Assembly: GCA_002316295.1 (NCBI GenBank)
Contig: DCDF01000019.1
Span: 1-12,718, forward strand
Origin: Syntrophaceae bacterium UBA1062
GTDB taxonomy: Bacteria > Desulfobacterota > Desulfomonilia > UBA1062
DNA length: 12,718 nt
Direction of reading: 5' to 3'
Positions 7,754 to 12,718 of the stretch are shown one piece after another (the stretch's first letter is position 1; each line of letters begins with the position of its first letter). A program made the translations under genes and the position numbers. The notes below the pieces were generated by a model. It made no database searches. It saw only the letters and a list, made by a program, of their open reading frames with translations, and was not told the origin of the DNA.

Positions 7754-7834
7754 CTACAGGTCCATGCATATGGTGAGCGCCTTTCGAGAAAAGGCGGCTT
7801 CTGAGAAGAGAGCCACGGACTTCGTGATGTTCAA
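7754..7834 (-). CDS. Possible 26-residue leader peptide upstream of the four-PAS kinase
   Basis: A TTG codon at 7834 is preceded by GGGAGG with an 8-base spacer (7848-7843), a good ribosome binding site, and opens a frame of 26 residues reading MNITKSVALFSEAAFSRKAL and ending MDL. It lies about 95 nt after the predicted transcription start and overlaps the hairpin at 7778-7796. It has no recognisable domain and is not rich in any single amino acid, so classical attenuation is not suggested. The same frame opens further upstream with an ATG at 7972, but that start lies upstream of the promoter. Weak evidence: one ribosome binding site and its position. Confidence 0.15.
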   Translation of the reverse strand: MNITKSVALFSEAAFSRKALTICMDL

Positions 7835-7922
7835 CCGGAAAACCTCCCGTCTATTGGAAACGTGTTCCGAAAACGGCAAGCCCGTGCATGTGCGAAAACA
7901 TTGTACAGCAAAATATACAAGA

Positions 7923-7938
7923 ATACATTCAAATGTAT
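7923..7938. promoter_or_regulatory. Operator-like inverted repeat over the -10 and start site
   Basis: ATACATT-CA-AATGTAT is a perfect 7-2-7 inverted repeat. It covers five of the six -10 bases and the expected start point of the minus-strand promoter at 7934-7962, the classic place for repression. Related elements lie close by: TGTACA at 7902-7907 and the 8-bp palindrome ATGTACAT at 8032-8039. The regulator is unknown. Confidence 0.5.
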
Positions 7939-7962
7939 AGGATCGGAACTTGAGTTTGTCAA
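7934..7962 (-). promoter_or_regulatory. Sigma-70-type promoter of the four-PAS kinase
   Basis: In minus sense TTGACA (7962-7957, perfect -35) is followed after exactly 17 bases by TATACA (7939-7934, 4 of 6 matches to TATAAT), in an AT-rich stretch. Transcription would start near 7927, about 400 nt upstream of the kinase ATG, giving a long untranslated leader. Confidence 0.65.
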
Positions 7963-7994
7963 CCGCATGCACACCCGGGCGGGCTGCATATTTT

Positions 7995-8034
7995 CATTCC
8001 GGGAGCATACGGCTTTGTGAGAATCACCGGAATG
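7995..8034. repeat. 8-bp inverted repeat upstream of the four-PAS kinase promoter
   Basis: CATTCCGG (7995-8002) and CCGGAATG (8027-8034) are perfect inverted copies 24 bases apart. They lie about 33 bp upstream of the -35 element and about 75 bp past the stop of the upstream small gene. It could be an upstream regulator site or, in minus sense, a stem at the end of the small-gene transcript; no U-run follows. Confidence 0.4.
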
Positions 8035-8107
8035 TACATACGTTAAGAGAAGCCCGGCTGCGGAACGATACAGGCATTAGCGCCCGCCTGATGCACCGAT
8101 CCGGCTT

Positions 8108-8566
8108 TCAGTAGCGCTTGTCGGCTCTTTCGAACGATGCACGCAAGTCTTCATAGCTGCGCACAAACCCCTGTTTCACCTTATCCCATACATCCTCGGA
8201 GCTGGTCCGAATCTCGTCCAGCCATCGAGCGGTCTCATTTCGCCGGACTCTCAGAGACTCCAGGGTGTCCTGCGCCCGGGACCGCACCTCGGGTTCCATT
8301 TCATCCCAGTGTTCATTCATCCTCTGACGCAACGCCCTCATACGGACATCGATATCCTCCAGGGCTCTGCGGCCCTGCCGGATGGCTTCATCCCGCTGTT
8401 CGATCGAATAATCCCGTATGGCTTCGGCTGCCTCCTCCACCTCCCGCGTCACTTCCCCGGACGGCTTTTCGGGATTGTTGTTGCCCGCGCAGGAGACGGG
8501 CATGGCGATACACAGAAACACGACAATGGCTGTGAGCATGATGACTGACGAACCATGGTCATTCAT
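8108..8566 (-). CDS. Exported, probably lipid-anchored coiled-coil protein of the small-gene cluster
   Basis: The 152-residue protein starts with a hydrophobic segment (about 8-25) followed by PVSC-AG, giving a possible lipidated Cys26; the lipobox is imperfect because Pro, not Leu, is at -3. The rest is highly charged and helical. From AEAIRDYSIEQRD onward it matches the neighbouring protein at 8696-9154, with shared YS-x-EQRD and HWDEM/KWDQM segments. It ends in the cluster signature DVWDKVKQGFVRSYEDLRAS, which is present in all three proteins. AAAGGAA lies 7 bases before the ATG. The domain resembles Sll1863-type stress-response coiled-coil proteins. It is the last gene of a three-gene same-strand group, 129 bp after its paralogue. 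The exported location is predicted and the molecular function unknown. Confidence 0.8.
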   Translation of the reverse strand: MNDHGSSVIMLTAIVVFLCIAMPVSCAGNNNPEKPSGEVTREVEEAAEAIRDYSIEQRDEAIRQGRRALEDIDVRMRALRQRMNEHWDEMEPEVRSRAQDTLESLRVRRNETARWLDEIRTSSEDVWDKVKQGFVRSYEDLRASFERADKRY

Positions 8567-8671
8567 CTGTCATTCCTTTCCCGCATGAGTTTATCATGAA
8601 AAAACCAGGACCTTTCCCCGTATGCCGGGTTCTTGCGGGGATACGTGCAGCAGGTGTGTGGAGATTCTTCT

Positions 8672-8687
8672 CGGAGAAGCTTCTCCG
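8672..8687. repeat. 16-bp perfect palindrome between two small-protein genes
   Basis: CGGAGAAGCTTCTCCG is a perfect palindrome that starts 9 bp after the end of the preceding gene (stop at 8696-8698, minus strand). As RNA it gives CGGAGA-AGCT-TCTCCG. There is no U-run, so it may be an RNA-stabilising or processing hairpin or a protein-binding site. A further GAGATTCTTCTC stretch beside it (8661-8672) can pair alternatively with the same arms. Confidence 0.45.
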
Positions 8688-8695
8688 GTGTGAAC

Positions 8696-9154
8696 TCAGA
8701 ACCCGCTCCGCGCCTTCTCAAAAGAGGTCTGGAGATCGCGGAAGCTGTTGATGAACCCCTCTTTCATATCTTCCCATGCATTCTCCGCGCTGTGGCTCAT
8801 TGCGCCGAACCATTCGGCCACCTGGCTCCGCTGTTTCCTGAATTCGTTGAGATTGCTGCGATAGGTATTCCGCGACTCCTGATCCATCTGATCCCATTTC
8901 TCGTAGAGATCGTCTTCCATGGCGGATATCTGGGAGTCAAGCTCGTCCAGGGATTTCTTCGCCTTTTCAAGAGCCTTGTCTCTTTGTTCGGAAGAATAGT
9001 CCTTGAGCGCTTCTGCGGTCTTCCCGAACTGTTTTTTGAGTCGCCGTGCAGATCTGTCGACAGTCGCCCGCCTCATGAATGCAACCGGCAGGATGACCAG
9101 CAGGACCGCGGAAAGAGCGCCAAGCGCCAAAGCTACCAGTCTCGCGGGATTCAT
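8696..9154 (-). CDS. Membrane-anchored coiled-coil protein of the small-gene cluster
   Basis: The 152-residue protein has one N-terminal hydrophobic helix (about 5-25, ending LPVAFMRR) with no clear signal peptidase site, so it is probably a membrane anchor. A long charged helical region follows, containing DYSSEQRDKALEKAKKSLDE, KWDQMDQESR and the C-terminal signature NAWEDMKEGFINSFRDLQTS. The start is decided by the ribosome binding site: AAGGAG directly abuts the ATG at 9160, which is too close, but stands six bases before the ATG at 9154 (MNPARL). The gene lies 96 bp after the soluble paralogue. It is closely related along its length to the protein at 8108-8566 and, in its second half, to the one at 9251-9535. 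By relation to Sll1863-type proteins a stress or envelope role is possible, but this is not shown. Confidence 0.8.
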   Translation of the reverse strand: MNPARLVALALGALSAVLLVILPVAFMRRATVDRSARRLKKQFGKTAEALKDYSSEQRDKALEKAKKSLDELDSQISAMEDDLYEKWDQMDQESRNTYRSNLNEFRKQRSQVAEWFGAMSHSAENAWEDMKEGFINSFRDLQTSFEKARSGF

Positions 9155-9250
9155 TATCATCTCCTTTCATGATTATCCGTTATGAGAATAGACGGTGGGA
9201 TATCGGCAGGCATCGTGGCGTGCATCCTGGAGAAAACGCCTGATTTTGAA

Positions 9251-9535
9251 TTATCGGAACTTCGACCACGCCGATTTCACGGCACGGCTGAGATCGTTCC
9301 ATGCCTGTTCGGTTCCGAGCTTGATATCCTGCCAGGCATCCGTCCCCGAGCTTCTGAGCTCGTTGAGCTTTGCCTTCAGCGCCTGTCTTCGCTCTCTGAG
9401 GTAGCGTATCTCCTTCTGATATCCCGCCCGGACGTCGGCACCGGCCGCATCCGCCTTTGCATTCATCCTGCCGATCTCGACATCCATGTCGTGAAGCCGT
9501 TTCTCCATCTTCTGTTCGTATTCCTTCTTGTCCAT
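9251..9535 (-). CDS. Soluble Sll1863-like coiled-coil protein
   Basis: This 94-residue protein has no hydrophobic segment. It is mostly charged helix: MDKKEYEQKMEKRLHDMDV, then a middle part with RAGYQKEIRYLRERRQALKA and the end TDAWQDIKLGTEQAWNDLSR. The pattern of a Lys/Glu-rich helix followed by AW-x-D-[ILV]-K-x-G-x3-[AS]-[WFY]-x-D-L is what I associate with the Sll1863 stress-response family. CAGGAGA lies seven bases upstream of the ATG. It is first of the three related small genes and contains only the domain core, so the other two look like this core with membrane-targeting N-termini added. Its biochemical role is unknown. Confidence 0.8.
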   Translation of the reverse strand: MDKKEYEQKMEKRLHDMDVEIGRMNAKADAAGADVRAGYQKEIRYLRERRQALKAKLNELRSSGTDAWQDIKLGTEQAWNDLSRAVKSAWSKFR

Positions 9536-9563
9536 ATGATTTCTCCTGAATGCGATATCATTA

Positions 9564-9591
9564 TTAATAGCTAGCGCCGCATGTTCCTCAA
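9564..9591 (-). promoter_or_regulatory. Possible sigma-70-type promoter of the three small genes
   Basis: In minus sense TTGAGG (9591-9586) and TATTAA (9569-9564) are 16 bases apart, each matching 4 of 6 consensus bases, in an AT-rich stretch 29-56 bp before the ATG at 9535. Plausible but weak. Confidence 0.3.
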
Positions 9592-9600
9592 TGGGGAGTG

Positions 9601-9631
9601 AGTCTCAAGCGGGAACATCGGGAATGAGACT
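9601..9631. terminator. Stem-loop after the sigma-54 response regulator gene
   Basis: AGTCTCA (9601-9607) and TGAGACT (9625-9631) pair perfectly around a 17-base loop, 29 bp downstream of the regulator stop at 9661. No U-run follows in minus sense, so termination would not be of the classic intrinsic type. The loop contains two direct copies of CGGGAA. Confidence 0.3.
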
Positions 9632-9660
9632 GGGACCGAGTCGATGCGGGACAGGGCTGA

Positions 9661-11034
9661 CTATTCCCTTTCGAGCCGCCGCCTTCGGTAGCGGAAGGTA
9701 TGGTGGTTGATATTGAGGAGCCTGGCGGCCTCGCTTTCGTTCCCGCCTGAGAGTATGAGGGCCTGCTCGATGTAATGGCGTTCGAATGCACGTTCGAGCG
9801 CGGGAAAATCAACCCCGGCGGCGGGGATGGAGGAGAAGGATGAATCCGGGCGGTCACTGCTCGAAGGCTCCGGTATGCCCAGGTCATCGGCCTCGATCCG
9901 AGGGCCCCGGCCGATGAGCACCGCACGCTCGATGAGGTTTTTCAGCTCCCGGACATTGCCGGTCCAGTGGTGTGATGAAAGGGCTTGAGCGGCCTGAGGG
10001 CTTATTCCGGTGAAATCCCGTGAGAATTTCCTGTTGAACTCCATGAGGAAGTGCTGCGCAAGCGGGATGATATCCTCCTTGCGCTCGTTCAGGGAGGGAA
10101 CTTTCACCTTTATCACCCCGAGACGGAAATAGAGGTCGCGGCGGAACAACCCGTTGTCCATGAGGAGAGAGAGATCCTTGTTGGTGGCTGAGACGATCCT
10201 TGTTCGGACATGCTGTCTCCTCGTGGAGCCGAGGCGGTGGAACTCGCCGTTTTCGAGAAACCTCAGGAGTTTTGCCTGTGCCTCCGGTCCCAGGTCTCCC
10301 ACCTCGTCCAGGAACAGGGTGCCTCCTTGCGCGTCTTCGATGAGCCCCCGCTTGCCTAATGCGCTGGCCCCGCTGAACGCCCCTTTTTCGTAGCCGAAGA
10401 GCTCGCTCTCGATAAGGTCTCTGGGGATGGCCGCGCAGTTCACTGTGACGAAGGGACCCATGAAATTGGGACTCCGGTAATGGATGGCGCCTGCGATGAG
10501 CTCCTTGCCCGTGCCTGTTTCTCCGAGGATGAGGATCGGTGTGTCAGGGCTCTTGGCCACGCGGGAGATGAATTCCATGACATCCTGAATCGCGTTGCTC
10601 TCGGCCACGAAGCAGGGGAGGTTCTCCTGAAGATACTGCTGCTGGAGCTGTCGGACCTCTTTTCTGAGCCTGATGGACTCCAGTGCGTGGGCAATGTTCA
10701 TTTCCAGCGCGTCCATGATGATGGGCTTGATCACGTAGTCATAGGCGCCGAGCTTCATGGCCTGGATCACCGTCTGTGCGTCTTCGTACGCAGTGATCAT
10801 GATCACCAGGGTGTCGGGGTGAATGCGGCGGATTTCCTCGAGCGCCTGTATCCCGCTCATACCCGGAAGCCCGATATCCAGCAAAACCAGGTCGGGCGGC
10901 GTTTCGCTCATGGAGACAAGGGCATCCTCGGCGGTGCTGAAGCTCAGTACCCGGTAGGGCGGGGAGAGACTCGTGGAGATCCCGTCGCGGATGATCCGCT
11001 CATCGTCGATGACATATATCGTGTAGGTGATCAT
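9661..11034 (-). CDS. Sigma-54-dependent response regulator (NtrC family), REC-AAA+-Fis HTH
   Basis: The 457-residue protein activates sigma-54 RNA polymerase when phosphorylated. The receiver (1-125) has the acidic pair Asp10-Asp11, phosphoacceptor Asp53 (LVLLDIGLPGM) and Lys103. The AAA+ domain has Walker A GETGTGKE (171-178), the sigma-54 contact loop GAFSGA (218-223, where GAFTGA is usual), Walker B GGTLFLDEV (237-245) and arginine-finger region FRRDLYFRL (297-305). A serine-rich linker near 391-404 joins a Fis-type helix-turn-helix (about 417-452: SEAARLLNINHHTFRYRRRR). Its ATG overlaps the upstream kinase stop as ATGA, and AAGGAG stands ten bases before it, so the two are translationally coupled and surely a cognate pair. 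It lies just upstream of the three small coiled-coil genes, which are possible targets. Its N-terminal length and start are well supported. Confidence 0.96.
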   Translation of the reverse strand: MITYTIYVIDDERIIRDGISTSLSPPYRVLSFSTAEDALVSMSETPPDLVLLDIGLPGMSGIQALEEIRRIHPDTLVIMITAYEDAQTVIQAMKLGAYDYVIKPIIMDALEMNIAHALESIRLRKEVRQLQQQYLQENLPCFVAESNAIQDVMEFISRVAKSPDTPILILGETGTGKELIAGAIHYRSPNFMGPFVTVNCAAIPRDLIESELFGYEKGAFSGASALGKRGLIEDAQGGTLFLDEVGDLGPEAQAKLLRFLENGEFHRLGSTRRQHVRTRIVSATNKDLSLLMDNGLFRRDLYFRLGVIKVKVPSLNERKEDIIPLAQHFLMEFNRKFSRDFTGISPQAAQALSSHHWTGNVRELKNLIERAVLIGRGPRIEADDLGIPEPSSSDRPDSSFSSIPAAGVDFPALERAFERHYIEQALILSGGNESEAARLLNINHHTFRYRRRRLERE

Positions 11035-12185
11035 GACTCGCGCGCTCCTTGCTGCATGGGGAGGAAGATGGCGAACTCCGCGCCTCCCAGGGGGCTCGTA
11101 CCGACGGTCAGTCCGCCTCCGTGGTCCATGATGATCCGGTGGCTCAGGCTCAGGCCGATGCCGGTGCTTCGCGACTTTGTCGTGTAGAAGGGGTCGAAGA
11201 TCTTGTCTCTCCTGGCAGGCGCAACGCCGGGGCCGGAATCGCCGACGCTTATCTTGAGCCGGTTTCCGTCCAGAGACAGGGAAATGGATATCTTCTTCGG
11301 CCTGTCCGAGTCCTTCATGGCCTCGGCCGCGTTGGTTATGAGATTGAGCATCACCTGCTCAATGAGCTGGGAATCCGCACGGCAGGGGGGGATCTCGTCC
11401 GGGATATCGGTTTGCACGAGGATGCCGGACTTTCGCAGGGTCACTTCCGATAAGGACAGGGCCTCTTCGATAGGTATGCGGATATCGATGAAGGCGAACT
11501 TCGGCTCTCCGGGGCGGGAAAAATCCATGACGCGCTTGATGACGGCCTCGATGCGTCGCGATGCATCGCACATCTTGTCGATGACAGCGAACGCCTGTTG
11601 AGCGTCCCGGTTTTCCGCGATGATTTTCCTGAGTGCGTGAAGATAGATGGTGATTCCCGAGAGCGGGTTTCTGATCTCGTGGGCTATGCCCGCGGCCACA
11701 TGGCCGAGCGAGGTCATGCGGTCCTGAATGGCGAGCACGTGTTCCAGCTCCCTGGCCACAGTCACGTCCATCATGTTGAGCAGGACAGCGTCGCTGCCTT
11801 CGTATTTGATGATGCTCGCCCTGCAGTGGAGCCATCGCACATCGCGCTCTCCTCCATCGGGAGAGCCTCTCGGCAAGAACCTCACCACCATGCCCGGATG
11901 CTCGACTCTCCCGGCGGTGAGGTCTGCATAGAGCTTCTTGACGGCGGCTATGTCGTCGGGATGGATATTGTCGTAGAGGCCGGGCTCGCCGCCTTGAGGC
12001 AGCGGTCCGAACATGCGCTGCTGCTCCGGATTGCGATAGATCACCTTGCCGTCCTGGAGGATGGAAATGCCAGTAAGGGAATGCTCCACAAGTTCGCGGA
12101 AATACTGCCCGCTCTTCCTCAGGACTTCATGCGCGTGTCTTGTCGGGGCTTTCTCTCTCTGATGCGCAGGCTTCTTCCGTGCCAT
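11031..12185 (-). CDS. Soluble NtrB-like histidine kinase, PAS-HisKA-HATPase
   Basis: The 384-residue kinase is the sensor for the sigma-54 activator encoded directly after it. It has no membrane helices. After a basic N-terminus, one PAS domain lies near 25-145 (FRELVEHSLTGISILQDGKVIYRNP). The phosphoacceptor is His169 in AAGIAHEIRNPLSG, the form typical of NtrB/AtoS/ZraS kinases. The catalytic domain has MLNLITNAAEAM (N box), GDSGPG with Asp316, FDPFYTTK and TGIGLSLSHRI, ending soon after IFLPMQQG. The AAGGG stretch before ATG 12185 is a modest ribosome binding site. A sigma-70-type promoter and repeat boxes lie about 60-100 bp upstream. Being cytoplasmic with one PAS it probably senses an internal signal such as redox state or a small ligand, but the ligand cannot be told from the sequence. 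Confidence 0.94.
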   Translation of the reverse strand: MARKKPAHQREKAPTRHAHEVLRKSGQYFRELVEHSLTGISILQDGKVIYRNPEQQRMFGPLPQGGEPGLYDNIHPDDIAAVKKLYADLTAGRVEHPGMVVRFLPRGSPDGGERDVRWLHCRASIIKYEGSDAVLLNMMDVTVARELEHVLAIQDRMTSLGHVAAGIAHEIRNPLSGITIYLHALRKIIAENRDAQQAFAVIDKMCDASRRIEAVIKRVMDFSRPGEPKFAFIDIRIPIEEALSLSEVTLRKSGILVQTDIPDEIPPCRADSQLIEQVMLNLITNAAEAMKDSDRPKKISISLSLDGNRLKISVGDSGPGVAPARRDKIFDPFYTTKSRSTGIGLSLSHRIIMDHGGGLTVGTSPLGGAEFAIFLPMQQGARES

Positions 12186-12226
12186 GAACCGCCCTTCTCG
12201 AAGACGCCTTCATGATGACGCCCGGT

Positions 12227-12241
12227 GCAGGAAATTCCTGC
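12227..12241. promoter_or_regulatory. Inverted repeat with GCAGGAAAT box downstream of the operon start site
   Basis: GCAGGAA-A-TTCCTGC is a perfect 7-1-7 inverted repeat, about 6-20 bp downstream of the expected transcription start. Its GCAGGAAAT half recurs exactly at 12269-12277, between the -10 and -35 of the same promoter, a centre-to-centre distance of 42 bp (about four helical turns). This looks like a paired operator for a repressor or autoregulator. Confidence 0.5.
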
Positions 12242-12253
12242 CTTGACGCATTC

Positions 12254-12282
12254 ATTCTAAGCCTTGCCGCAGGAAATGGCAA
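12254..12282 (-). promoter_or_regulatory. Sigma-70-type promoter of the PAS kinase/sigma-54 regulator operon
   Basis: In minus sense TTGCCA (12282-12277, 5 of 6) and TAGAAT (12259-12254, 5 of 6) are separated by exactly 17 bases. Transcription would start near 12247, giving a leader of about 60 nt. The regulator operon itself therefore does not appear to need sigma-54. Confidence 0.65.
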
Positions 12283-12284
12283 GG
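12262..12284. promoter_or_regulatory. Inverted repeat spanning the -35 and spacer of the operon promoter
   Basis: CCTTGCC (12262-12268) and GGCAAGG (12278-12284) are perfect inverted copies that enclose the 9-base box GCAGGAAAT. The right arm contains most of the -35 element, so protein binding here would block the polymerase. Confidence 0.5.
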
Positions 12285-12594
12285 ACGAAGCTCCATGTGC
12301 CGCAGGTGCAGGGAACAGACGGAGTGTATTACGGAGGAGCCGGACACTACGCAAGACCCGAGTTCAGAGCCGGGCGACACCGAGAAACAGCATCGCGGGA
12401 GGAGAGATGCAGGGGGCACCCCGTTCACCGGAACGTTTTCGTAAAAAGGGCTGCGAGTTTCTCTCAGGAACCTCTCCCGACCAGCCGCCTGAATCAACAG
12501 TGCCGTCCTTGTCTCTGAAATGCCCGAACGGCTGAGCCGGTAAACATGGGCAGGTCTTGCGCAAACGAGATCAGGAGGAAACACGTACAGGTTT

Positions 12595-12718
12595 TCAGCC
12601 GGCCCGAACCCAGTGAGCTGTCACCGGCGTGTGCCGTTCTTCTTGGGCGCCGTCGCCGAGCCGCCCGTAATTGCTGTACCCCACGCCCAGAACGTGCCGT
12701 CCTCCCTCATGGCCAGGG
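12595..12718 (-). pseudogene. 3' end of an RCC1-repeat protein gene, apparently frameshifted, cut by window edge
   Basis: RCC1 repeats form beta-propeller blades. In minus sense one frame reads LAMREDGTFWAWG (12716-12678), a classic RCC1 motif. The next frame then continues with YSNYGRLGDGAQEERHTPV (12678 onward), which completes the repeat as WAWG-x3-YG-[QR]-LGDG, and stops at a TGA at 12597-12595. The two halves join perfectly if one base is missing near 12679, next to a run of four G. Either the gene is broken at its last repeat, or the window has a one-base indel in that run. The end TAHWVRAG after HTPV is unlike a normal repeat, which supports decay. Only about 40 residues are visible, so the protein's size, location and partner cannot be judged. 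Confidence 0.55.

Larger units (their letters stand above)
7528..8107. other. 580-bp non-coding region: promoter, operator-like repeats and leader of the four-PAS kinase
   Basis: I see no convincing conserved gene here. The right part (7900-8040) is AT-rich and holds a minus-strand promoter and several TGTA/TACA-type palindromes. The left part would be a leader RNA of about 400 nt in front of the kinase, with two hairpins and one short possible leader ORF. A hairpin CGCCTTT-TCTCG-AAAGGCG (7778-7796, minus sense) and a run of six T (minus sense, 7561-7566) are visible. No known riboswitch class was recognised. Confidence 0.5.
12186..12594. other. 409-bp gap: promoter region of the kinase/regulator operon, rest unassigned
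   Basis: The part next to the kinase (12186-12284) holds the promoter and repeat boxes described separately. From 12285 to 12594 I see no recognisable gene: open frames exist on both strands but give low-complexity Arg/Pro/Ser-rich translations without family features. A small plus-sense hairpin CGTTC-ACCG-GAACG followed by TTTT lies at 12422-12439, with no gene obviously upstream for it to terminate. Confidence 0.45.

Noticed and set aside
7680..7940. Plus-strand 86-residue frame in the leader region
   Set aside because: No ribosome binding site, no family pattern, and it runs against the predicted promoter on the other strand.
9574..9587. GG-N10-GC spacing upstream of the soluble small gene, as a possible sigma-54 promoter
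   Set aside because: Only the spacing fits: the -12 element lacks TT and the -24 element matches TGGCAC poorly.
12212..12584. Overlapping open frames on both strands in the right-hand gap
   Set aside because: Translations are low-complexity and rich in Arg, Ser and Pro without conserved motifs, and they overlap each other and the promoter.
1..12718. CRISPR array, tRNA, rRNA, insertion sequence or attachment site
   Set aside because: No regular direct repeats with spacers, no tRNA-like T-loop context, and no transposase or integrase motif found on reading both strands.

Overview
The window carries a bacterial regulatory region of moderately high GC content, made almost entirely of signal-transduction genes. 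No gene fixes the taxonomy. The mix of a KaiC with a coiled-coil tail, PAS-rich soluble histidine kinases, an NtrC-type response regulator, Sll1863-like coiled-coil proteins and an RCC1-repeat fragment best fits a proteobacterium in the broad sense, perhaps Desulfobacterota (former Deltaproteobacteria). That is an inference of low certainty. It does not look cyanobacterial: no kaiA is seen and the KaiC tail is wrong for KaiA binding.

Layout. On the plus strand, 1-4907 is a Kai module: kaiC (start codon cut by one base at the window edge), a possible 43-residue reading frame that overlaps both neighbours by 4 bases, two kaiB paralogues, and a three-PAS hybrid histidine kinase with a C-terminal receiver. 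From 4996 to the right edge every gene lies on the minus strand. A four-PAS histidine kinase without receiver (7527-4996) converges on the Kai-associated kinase. It sits behind a long leader of about 400 nt and a very good sigma-70-type promoter whose -10 lies in an inverted repeat. Next come three related small coiled-coil genes (8108-9535) that encode a soluble, a membrane-anchored and a probably lipid-anchored or exported version of the same domain. Then comes a two-gene operon of a soluble PAS kinase and a sigma-54-dependent response regulator (12185-9661), joined by an ATGA overlap and driven by a strong sigma-70-type promoter with repeated GCAGGAAAT boxes. The right edge holds the 3' end of an RCC1-repeat gene that appears frameshifted.

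How they may work together. In the Kai module, KaiC is the ATPase and probable autokinase, the KaiB proteins would bind its CI ring, and the hybrid kinase is the natural output or input partner. The two convergent kinases have clearly related catalytic cores, so the left-hand receiver could be shared, but that is inference. The kinase/sigma-54 activator pair lies directly upstream of the stress-type coiled-coil genes on the same strand, which makes a regulatory link plausible. I found no convincing -24/-12 promoter in front of those genes.

No rRNA, tRNA, CRISPR array, transposase or integrase was recognised. The most unusual items are the doubly overlapping small frame between kaiC and kaiB, the operator-like architecture at the two kinase promoters, and the three-compartment paralogue cluster.
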